Shown here in pieces: positions 58,166 to 64,000 of a stretch of 64,000 bases of DNA. The translations under genes and the position numbers were made by a program. Each line of letters opens with the position of its first letter. The first letter of the stretch is position 1. The notes beneath the pieces are model-generated. The model was not told the DNA's origin, searched no databases, and was given only the letters and a program-made list of their open reading frames with translations. This DNA is from Pseudoalteromonas sp. MMG010 (GTDB lineage Bacteria; Pseudomonadota; Gammaproteobacteria; Enterobacterales; Alteromonadaceae): the NCBI RefSeq assembly GCF_018100905.1, contig NZ_JAGJEG010000001.1:62001-126000 (forward strand), written 5' to 3'.

Positions 58166-60082
58166 ATGATAAAAAAATTTAGTATTACTCAAAAAATAAC
58201 TGCATTAGGCAGTGGTATTGCCTTATCTGTTGCGCTGTTAATCGGATTAATCTCTTTATATTCAGCAAAAGATATAATGCAAAATCGATTAGTTAACTCA
58301 GAGTTACCCGGCCATTTACAAACGATCAGTAATCGTATCGAAGGCGAAATAAATACCTTAGTTAATGCCGCAGAACAACTGTCATCAAATGAGTTTATTC
58401 TCAATTGGGCAAACTCTCAAAGTAATGACGAAACACTTCTATTAAAAGAGCTTAATCGTTTGGTAAAACAACATGATTTAGTCACTGCATCATGGGCTAA
58501 TAGAGAAACAGCACAATATTGGAATCAAGATGGTTTTCTAAGAGTGCTAAAAAAAGATGCTGCCGATGGTTGGTTTTACACTTTTACTAATTCGAATAAC
58601 GCAAACTTAATAAGCATTTACCAAGAATCTGAAAATGATGTAAAGATGTTTATTAATCATCAACAACTTAACGGAAAAGGGTTAGCCGGCCTAGCTAAAA
58701 GCATCACAGATATGCAAAAACTACTTTTGCAATTTAAAATTGAGCAAACTGGTTTTGTATTTATTGCTGATAATAATGGCTTGATACAACTACATAAAGA
58801 TTCTGAAAAAGTTGCCAAAGTAAATATAGATTCACTGTATGGTGAGAATATTCATCAGCAACTGTTACGCAATAATCATTTCTCATTGCAAGAAGTGACA
58901 GTCGACTCAGAAGATGTTTTTTTAGCGGCAACGCCTATTGCCAACACACATTTATTTGTTGTCGCGCAAGTGCCTAAAAGTGAGGTATTTGCCAGTATTA
59001 ATGAATTACAAGGGCTTATTATAACAGCCACAATTATAGTGGCTCTTATTGCGAGTGTAATGAGTTATTTACTTGCTCGTTCTTTGGCATCACCATTATC
59101 AAATATGGCATCTTTATTCTCACGTTTAGGCACGGGTGATGCAAATTTAGCGTACAGATTACCGCCCTCAAACCAATCTGAACTTGAGAGTTTAAGTAAT
59201 GGATTTAATCAATTTATAGAAAAAATAGAAACGGCGATTAATCAAGTCGCAAATGAAAGCCATGATATTAAAAACTCTTGTGATCATGTTTTTCAACAAT
59301 CTAAACGTAACTCAAGTGCATTAGATACTCAAAAAGAGCAAACAATCTCTGTTGCTGCGGCTATAAATGAAATGGGTAGCACGGTGCAAGATATAGCACA
59401 AAGTGCAGCTACAACGGCAAAACTCACAGACACCAGCCGTGAAAATACATCGCAAACTCATGATCAAGTCATGAATAGTCAAAAAGCGATCACCTCTTTA
59501 GCAACCGATATAGATATGATAACTGAGCAAGTCACTTCGCTTTCACAAAAGACCCTCGATATTGCCAGTATTGTTGATTCGATCAGTGGGATCTCAGAGC
59601 AAACTAACCTACTTGCATTAAATGCGGCGATTGAATCAGCTAGAGCCGGCGAACATGGCAGAGGGTTTGCCGTGGTTGCTGATGAAGTAAGGGCGCTGGC
59701 TAATAGAACTTCACAATCTACAAATGAAATTCAGAAAATGATTGAAGAACTTACTGTTATATCTGAACAAGTTGTCAGCGAAATTAACCACTCTAAGAGC
59801 CAAGCCCAAGAAAGCGTTCAATCAATGCAAAGCTCTGTTGAATTACTCGATGCGATTTCAGAAAATGCGAATCAAGTAAATGATATGGCCACTTTAATTG
59901 CTACTGCGACAGAGCAACAAAGCAATGTTGTTCATGATATTAGCCAAAATATTGAACAAATCAGTGATATAAGTGATACCACACTAAATGAGCAATTTAA
60001 CACTGAGAAAGCCATTGGAGAGCTTGTGAACAGTGCGCAAACACTGGATAAATTAGTAGACACATTTGAAAAGCATCGTTAA
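58166..60082 (+). CDS. Methyl-accepting chemotaxis protein
   Basis: A transmembrane chemoreceptor. The start at ATG 58166 ([17 protein letters not shown]) gives 638 residues; ATG 58142 would add eight residues. Membrane helix 1 (about 12-32), a periplasmic Cache-type sensor of about 240 residues ([18 protein letters not shown] is the Cache membrane-proximal part), helix 2 ([20 protein letters not shown]), HAMP, and the signalling domain with the conserved tip [20 protein letters not shown] then [18 protein letters not shown]. The ligand is unknown. Ended by a bidirectional terminator. Confidence 0.93.
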   Translation: MIKKFSITQKITALGSGIALSVALLIGLISLYSAKDIMQNRLVNSELPGHLQTISNRIEGEINTLVNAAEQLSSNEFILNWANSQSNDETLLLKELNRLVKQHDLVTASWANRETAQYWNQDGFLRVLKKDAADGWFYTFTNSNNANLISIYQESENDVKMFINHQQLNGKGLAGLAKSITDMQKLLLQFKIEQTGFVFIADNNGLIQLHKDSEKVAKVNIDSLYGENIHQQLLRNNHFSLQEVTVDSEDVFLAATPIANTHLFVVAQVPKSEVFASINELQGLIITATIIVALIASVMSYLLARSLASPLSNMASLFSRLGTGDANLAYRLPPSNQSELESLSNGFNQFIEKIETAINQVANESHDIKNSCDHVFQQSKRNSSALDTQKEQTISVAAAINEMGSTVQDIAQSAATTAKLTDTSRENTSQTHDQVMNSQKAITSLATDIDMITEQVTSLSQKTLDIASIVDSISGISEQTNLLALNAAIESARAGEHGRGFAVVADEVRALANRTSQSTNEIQKMIEELTVISEQVVSEINHSKSQAQESVQSMQSSVELLDAISENANQVNDMATLIATATEQQSNVVHDISQNIEQISDISDTTLNEQFNTEKAIGELVNSAQTLDKLVDTFEKHR

Positions 60083-60107
60083 TTCAACAACGAATCGCTA
60101 AAGTAGA

Positions 60108-60141
60108 TAAAAGGGTTACATTTAACATGTAACCCTTTTTA
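60108..60141. terminator. Bidirectional terminator between the MCP and GIY-YIG genes
   Basis: Arms AAAAGGGTTACA / TGTAACCCTTTT with a short AT loop and T run, between convergent genes. Confidence 0.9.
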
Positions 60142-60164
60142 ATTGATTAATTAAAAGCGCGTGA

Positions 60165-60515
60165 TTAGTGTAAATGCAACGAGCCCTCTTTTACATTCAA
60201 TTTAAAATCGTATACATATTGTTGTTTTTTTGCCCGTGATAATTTTTTAATTGCATACTCAAGTTTACTCGCTTCACTTTTATTACCCACCGCCTGTTGG
60301 TGTATAAGCACTAAAGGCCCTTTACCTTTTAAATTTTTTGCTCCTTTGCCAGCTTGATGTGTCGCTAAGCGTTTATTTACATCCGTTGTTATCCCTGTAT
60401 ACCAAGCCCCGTAACGTGTTTCTACAATGTATAAAAACCATAATGGTTCAGCCGAGTTATTACTTTTTGAGATAATTAAACTTTTTTCAGATTTTGCTGT
60501 CAAAACTAACCTCAT
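60165..60515 (-). CDS. GIY-YIG nuclease-domain protein (YhbQ/UPF0213-like)
   Basis: A 116-residue protein with a single GIY-YIG fold: WFLYIVETRYGAWYTGITTDVNKRLATHQAG has Tyr of the first motif and YTGITTDV for the second, with the catalytic Arg in KRLATH and the late Glu in EASKLEYAIKKL. It looks like the YhbQ family, tied to DNA damage handling in E. coli but of unsettled role. The first 25 residues are not conserved, and the true start may lie further in. Confidence 0.85.
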   Translation of the reverse strand: MRLVLTAKSEKSLIISKSNNSAEPLWFLYIVETRYGAWYTGITTDVNKRLATHQAGKGAKNLKGKGPLVLIHQQAVGNKSEASKLEYAIKKLSRAKKQQYVYDFKLNVKEGSLHLH

Positions 60516-60718
60516 GCAGCGAGCGATATTGCTTTATCGTTGTATTAAATATTCTGGTTACTCGTTTATTAGCCTGAATGAATCCGAGTCCTAAATCAAG
60601 CGTTATGAATTAGCCTTAAAAATATCAGCTAAATTAAAAACAATTGCTTAAAAAGGTTTTACCTTCAGTGACTAATCGGTATTATGCAGTTTATAAAAAA
60701 TAAGGATCACAACTCACA

Positions 60719-61081
60719 ATGCAGTCGTTAAAAACATTTTCTCTTTTGTTAATTATTACATTTACCTTTAGCTCTTTAGCTGGTTGCTCAAGTTGGGTTT
60801 ATAGAATTAACATACCTCAAGGCAACTTTTTAGAACAATCTGATGTTGATAAACTGCGTATAAATATGACACAAGAGCAGGTTATATTTGTGTTAGGAAA
60901 ACCGGTTGCTGAAGATGCATTTGATAAAACGGTATGGCGTTACGTATATAGCTTTAATATCGGCCGTGACAATGAACAGCGTAAATCGTTAACCCTTAAT
61001 TTCGAAAATAAACGCTTGGTTTCTCTTTCGGGTGATTACAAAGAACCTGAAGAGTTTAATACCCCATTAGAGCAAGAATAA
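60719..61081 (+). CDS. bamE: Outer-membrane assembly lipoprotein BamE
   Basis: Component of the BAM complex that inserts outer-membrane barrels. The 120-residue product has the lipobox SLAGCSSWVYRINIPQGNFL (Cys about residue 23) and the SmpA/OmlA domain with LRINMTQEQVIFVLGKP and FDKTVWRYVYSF. Placement opposite rnfH-ratA-smpB is conserved in Gammaproteobacteria. Confidence 0.95.
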   Translation: MQSLKTFSLLLIITFTFSSLAGCSSWVYRINIPQGNFLEQSDVDKLRINMTQEQVIFVLGKPVAEDAFDKTVWRYVYSFNIGRDNEQRKSLTLNFENKRLVSLSGDYKEPEEFNTPLEQE

Positions 61082-61085
61082 TATT

Positions 61086-61113
61086 AAAAAGGTGAGCATT
61101 AGCTCACCTTTTT
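61086..61113. terminator. Bidirectional terminator between bamE and rnfH
   Basis: Perfect 12-bp stem AAAAAGGTGAGC / GCTCACCTTTTT with a four-base loop, between convergent genes. Confidence 0.9.
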
Positions 61114-61118
61114 AATAC

Positions 61119-61442
61119 CTAGCGTTCTAACGCCCTACCCCCAGTTATTTTATTAGCACGACCTTCTTCTTTTGCCTTTTCCGCTCGTTTACGGCGTGCG
61201 TCTTTAGGATCGGCAATTAACGGGCGATATATCTCTACACGGTCACCTTGTTTTAATTCTTGGTTTAATTTGCACGTTCGATTCCACACCCCAAGTGTTA
61301 AAGCGTTAGGGTCTAACTCCGAAAACTGCTCTATCACACCACATTGCAATACAGCCTGCTCTGCAGTGCAGCCCTTTACAACTTCTAAAGGAATGCTTAC
61401 GGCTTTATCTGGCAATGCATAAACAACTTCGACTTGTATCAT
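61119..61442 (-). CDS. rnfH: RnfH-family ubiquitin-like protein
   Basis: A 107-residue beta-grasp protein (UPF0125; RatB in E. coli literature) with IQVEVVYALPDKAVSIPLEV, the conserved GVWNRTCKLNQELKQGDRVE and IYRPLIADPKDARRKRAEKA. The function is not well established; it is paired with ratA throughout Gammaproteobacteria. Its ATG overlaps the ratA TGA by four bases. The Arg/Lys-rich tail is usual for the family. Confidence 0.92.
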   Translation of the reverse strand: MIQVEVVYALPDKAVSIPLEVVKGCTAEQAVLQCGVIEQFSELDPNALTLGVWNRTCKLNQELKQGDRVEIYRPLIADPKDARRKRAEKAKEEGRANKITGGRALER

Positions 61443-61879
61443 CTTCTTATCCCATAAACCTGTTTGGCGCGCTCTGTAAATGCACTAACCATATTAGTGG
61501 CAACGTCATTAAAAATTTTACCAAACGCAATTTCTATTAATTTACTAGAAAACTCAAATTCTAATTTAAGCATGACTTTGCACGCCTGTTCATCAAGCGT
61601 TTGAAAATACCAACGCCCTTCTAATCGCTTAAACGGCCCATCAACTAAACGTAAATCAACCGTGCTATCGTCAACCAATGTATTTTGTGTCGTAAACCAC
61701 TTTTTAATTCCTGCTTTGGAAATTTCTAAACTTGCAGTCATCTGAGTATCGTGTTGTGAAATAATTTTCGCATCTGAACAATTTGGTAAAAATTGCGGGT
61801 ACGCATTAATATCATTAACTAAATCGAACATCTCTTTGCTGCTGTACATAACCAGCGCACTTTTCTCTATTTGTGGCAT
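61439..61879 (-). CDS. ratA: RatA: START/COQ10-like protein (toxin-like ribosome-association or ubiquinone-binding)
   Basis: A 146-residue protein of the polyketide-cyclase/COQ10 START fold. Start chosen at ATG 61879 with GGGAG six bases upstream (MPQIEKSALVMYSSKEMFDL is the family N-terminus). The E. coli homologue was described as a toxin that blocks 70S formation, while homologues in other organisms bind ubiquinone. Forms an overlapping pair with rnfH, divergent from smpB. Confidence 0.92.
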   Translation of the reverse strand: MPQIEKSALVMYSSKEMFDLVNDINAYPQFLPNCSDAKIISQHDTQMTASLEISKAGIKKWFTTQNTLVDDSTVDLRLVDGPFKRLEGRWYFQTLDEQACKVMLKLEFEFSSKLIEIAFGKIFNDVATNMVSAFTERAKQVYGIRR

Positions 61880-62025
61880 ATTCACTCCCAACTGTGTTGG
61901 CGAATTTTAGCAAGCTTTAACAATATTCCCAAATTTTGATCTTGCTCCTATTATTTTCAACAGATTTACTAGATTAGTAAAAAATCAATGTAAAATAAGA
62001 TGCTTTACGTATAATATAGGCCACT

Positions 62026-62505
62026 ATGGCTAAGAAAAAATCATCTAAATCGACAAGTAATACCATCGCGCTAAACAAAAAAGCACGACATGAGTATTTT
62101 TTACACGACAAGTTTGAAGCAGGTGTTGAACTACAAGGCTGGGAAGTAAAAAGCATCCGAGCCGGTAAAGTAAATATCTCTGAAACTTATATTCATTTAA
62201 AAAACGGCGAAGCATTTTTACTCGGTAGTCAAATTACCCCTTTAAACAGTGCATCAACCCATGTAATTTGCGACCCTTTACGTTATCGCAAATTATTATT
62301 GAGTAGACGAGAGCTAGACCGTCTAGTCGGTGCGACCGAACGTGATGGCTATTCGTTAGTTGCAACTGCAATGTATTGGAAAAAATGCTGGGTGAAGCTA
62401 GAGTTTCATCTTGCAAAAGGTAAAAAAATGCATGACAAGCGTGAAGACGGTAAAAATAAAGACTGGTCTCGCGAAAAAGAGCGCTTGATGAAACATAAAG
62501 TTTAA
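62026..62505 (+). CDS. smpB: SsrA-binding protein SmpB
   Basis: Essential partner of tmRNA in trans-translation. The 159-residue product has [20 protein letters not shown], the oligonucleotide-binding core [20 protein letters not shown], and ends in [20 protein letters not shown] followed by KERLMKHKV, the basic helix that enters the mRNA channel. The ssrA (tmRNA) gene that follows smpB in E. coli is not seen here; a peroxiredoxin gene is convergent instead. Confidence 0.97.
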   Translation: MAKKKSSKSTSNTIALNKKARHEYFLHDKFEAGVELQGWEVKSIRAGKVNISETYIHLKNGEAFLLGSQITPLNSASTHVICDPLRYRKLLLSRRELDRLVGATERDGYSLVATAMYWKKCWVKLEFHLAKGKKMHDKREDGKNKDWSREKERLMKHKV

Positions 62506-62516
62506 CAAGTGAAAAT

Positions 62517-62547
62517 AAAAAAAAACCGCCAAATGGCGGTTTTTTTA
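62517..62547. terminator. Bidirectional terminator between smpB and the peroxiredoxin gene
   Basis: GC-core arms AAAAAACCGCC / GGCGGTTTTTT with an AAAT loop, flanked by A and T runs on both sides. Confidence 0.92.
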
Positions 62548-62566
62548 TGATGAACAAAGGGCTAAA

Positions 62567-63172
62567 TTATAGCTCGCCTTCATTTTCAGATAAGAACTTA
62601 GCAACACCTTCAGGGCTTGCATCCATTCCTTTTTTACCTTCAGTCCAACCTGCAGGACATACTTCACCGTTTTCACTATGGAATGCTAGCGCATCAACCA
62701 TACGAATCATTTCATCAATGTTACGGCCAAGAGGTAGATCGTTAACTACTTGGTGACGTACGTTACCTTCTTCGTCGATTAAGAAAGACCCACGAAAAGC
62801 AACACCCGCTTCTGGATGCTCTACGTCATATGCTTTACAAATTTCGTGTTTAACATCAGCAACAAGTGCATATTTAACTTCACCAATACCACCGTCAGCA
62901 ACGGCAGTTTTACGCCATGCATTATGTGAGAACTGTGAATCAATTGATACACCGATCACTTCAACACCGCGCTTTTGGAACTCTTCATAACGCTTATCAA
63001 ATGCAATTAGCTCAGAAGGACATACAAACGTGAAATCTAGTGGGTAAAAGAAGATTACTGCTTTTTTACCTTTAATTGTTTCGTGAAGGTTATAGCTATC
63101 TACAATTTCACCATTACCTAAAACTGCTGCAGCGGTAAAGTCTGGTGCCTGGCGGCCTACTAATACACCCAT
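62567..63172 (-). CDS. Typical 2-Cys peroxiredoxin (AhpC/TSA family)
   Basis: Reduces hydrogen peroxide and organic peroxides in the cytoplasm. Start chosen at ATG 63172 (GGAG upstream; MGVLVGRQAPDFTAAAVLGN is the family N-terminus), 201 residues. The peroxidatic Cys is in YPLDFTFVCPSELIAFD (TxxC with Thr three before), the catalytic Arg in AFRGSFLIDEEG, and the resolving Cys in GEVCPAGWTEGKKG. A Prx1-like member related to E. coli AhpC by fold, but without an ahpF beside it. Divergently spaced from fadR by a 240-base region. Confidence 0.93.
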   Translation of the reverse strand: MGVLVGRQAPDFTAAAVLGNGEIVDSYNLHETIKGKKAVIFFYPLDFTFVCPSELIAFDKRYEEFQKRGVEVIGVSIDSQFSHNAWRKTAVADGGIGEVKYALVADVKHEICKAYDVEHPEAGVAFRGSFLIDEEGNVRHQVVNDLPLGRNIDEMIRMVDALAFHSENGEVCPAGWTEGKKGMDASPEGVAKFLSENEGEL

Positions 63173-63384
63173 TTTATTCTCCAAATATTTTGAGTTTGTT
63201 GTCGATTGCATATGCAATACTGATGGTTATATGGGTACTATTTTTATTAAATCAATAGTAAAACATATAATTCCCAGTATTGTAGAGTGATGAAATACAA
63301 AATAACAATAGGATAAATCGATAGTGACCATCGATATTTTCGAACAACAATATTAAGATAGTATTATCTTAATATTGGTCGGTA

Positions 63385-63410
63385 TAAAAAAACCTGCAAG
63401 TGCAGGTTTT
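63385..63410 (-). terminator. Terminator after fadR
   Basis: Arms AAAACCTGCA / TGCAGGTTTT with a two-base loop and a T run on the minus strand, directly past the fadR stop. Confidence 0.88.
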
Positions 63411-63415
63411 AACTA

Positions 63416-64000
63416 TTAGTCCATAATATCTGTGGGCATATCACCGCGAATTTGTTGCCAAATCTCACCGGTTTGATGACCATATTTACGCATCATCGAA
63501 ATAGCACCATCATGCTCATTATTTTGCGCTAATACGGTTAAATCTTTATAGAACTGTCTAGCTAGCTCACGCGTACGTTCATCAGAAAAATAATGGCAGC
63601 CTATTTTAGAATAAAAACCTTTAAAGCCATTTAAAATTAATACATATATTTTATTATTTCCTGCTACAGCAAGTTCATAATGTACTTTATAATCATAATC
63701 AGCAAAGGCTTGCGCGCTGTCTTCTAACTCATCGCTTTGCGATAATATTTCAATCACACGCTCAGGGTTTAATTTAATAGCTGCACGTGTGTATATAGCA
63801 CTAATATTAGTTCGTGCCGATAATAATTGATCTGTTAACTCAGGCATTTTATCTTCATCTAGTCGTGCTAACGTTTCTAAAATGTTTAGACCTGATGTTT
63901 CCCAGAAATTATTTACTCTTGTTGGCTTACCATGTTGAATTGTTAACCAGCCATCACGAGCTAAGCGCTGTAAAACTTCACGCAGCGTCGTTCTTGTTAC
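63416..64000 (-). CDS. fadR: Fatty-acid metabolism regulator FadR (N-terminus beyond window edge)
   Basis: GntR-family regulator that represses fatty-acid degradation and activates unsaturated fatty-acid synthesis; acyl-CoA releases it. The frame is open to the last base, so the gene enters the window from the right: 194 residues of about 240 are present. The wing of the HTH is visible (VTRTTLREVLQRLARDGWLT, then IQHGKPTRVNNFWETSGLNI), followed by the FadR acyl-CoA-binding helical domain, ending in KYGHQTGEIWQQIRGDMPTD. Near-identity of the HTH wing to E. coli FadR makes the call secure. Confidence 0.96.
   Translation of the reverse strand, partial: VTRTTLREVLQRLARDGWLTIQHGKPTRVNNFWETSGLNILETLARLDEDKMPELTDQLLSARTNISAIYTRAAIKLNPERVIEILSQSDELEDSAQAFADYDYKVHYELAVAGNNKIYVLILNGFKGFYSKIGCHYFSDERTRELARQFYKDLTVLAQNNEHDGAISMMRKYGHQTGEIWQQIRGDMPTDIMD

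Overview
The window is a 64 kb stretch of low-GC chromosome from a marine gammaproteobacterium. Gene order (leuS-lptE-holA-nadD...lipB-lipA; secG-tRNA-Leu-metY-rimP-nusA-infB-rbfA-truB-rpsO-pnp-nlpI), AT-rich codon use, a fused mrpAB antiporter operon and a MipA/DUF3019/two-component cassette all point to Alteromonadales, most likely Pseudoalteromonas. This placement is inferred from gene content and order, not from a database search. No insertion sequence, prophage, integron or CRISPR array is visible; nearly everything is ordinary core chromosome with small envelope-related accessory islands between housekeeping blocks.

Layout. 1-12.3 kb (+): the 3' part of leuS, then LPS assembly (lptE), DNA polymerase delta (holA), NAD synthesis (nadD), ribosome factors (rsfS, rlmH), the cell-elongation wall machinery (mrdA, mrdB, rlpA, dacA) and lipoate genes (ybeD, lipB, lipA). 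12.3-18.4 kb: accessory genes, namely a VCBS/jelly-roll lipoprotein resembling polysaccharide lyases, a small outer-membrane barrel protein, an RRM RNA-binding protein, an M28 peptidase lipoprotein, a PDC-type sensor membrane protein and a possible tiny lipoprotein. 18.4-24.2 kb (-): a complete six-gene Mrp Na+/H+ antiporter operon. 24.4-42.6 kb (-): a metzincin-like putative protease coupled to nlpI, then pnp, rpsO, truB, rbfA, infB, nusA, rimP, initiator tRNA, tRNA-Leu, secG, tpiA, glmM, folP, ftsH and rlmE, with yhbY divergent on +.

43-54 kb: envelope and signalling genes: a histidine phosphatase abutting a serine hydrolase, an unknown lipoprotein, the mipA-DUF3019-response regulator-histidine kinase operon, an NSS transporter, an ElaA-like acetyltransferase, a Spo0M-like protein, a CPA2 antiporter and DUF3820. 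54-64 kb: a diguanylate cyclase, the divergent ilvY/ilvC pair, a chemotaxis receptor, a GIY-YIG protein, bamE, rnfH-ratA, smpB, a 2-Cys peroxiredoxin and the 3' part of fadR.

The most interesting points are (1) a predicted metzincin with HExxHxxGxxD and a candidate Met-turn, translationally coupled to nlpI, whose E. coli product is a protease adaptor; (2) the mipA-DUF3019-two-component cassette; (3) structured RNA leaders upstream of pnp and between metY and rimP; (4) a sensor domain that lies N-terminal to four membrane helices with no output domain. Several gene starts differ from the longest open frame because a good Shine-Dalgarno and family conservation favour an internal start; these are explained in the entries.
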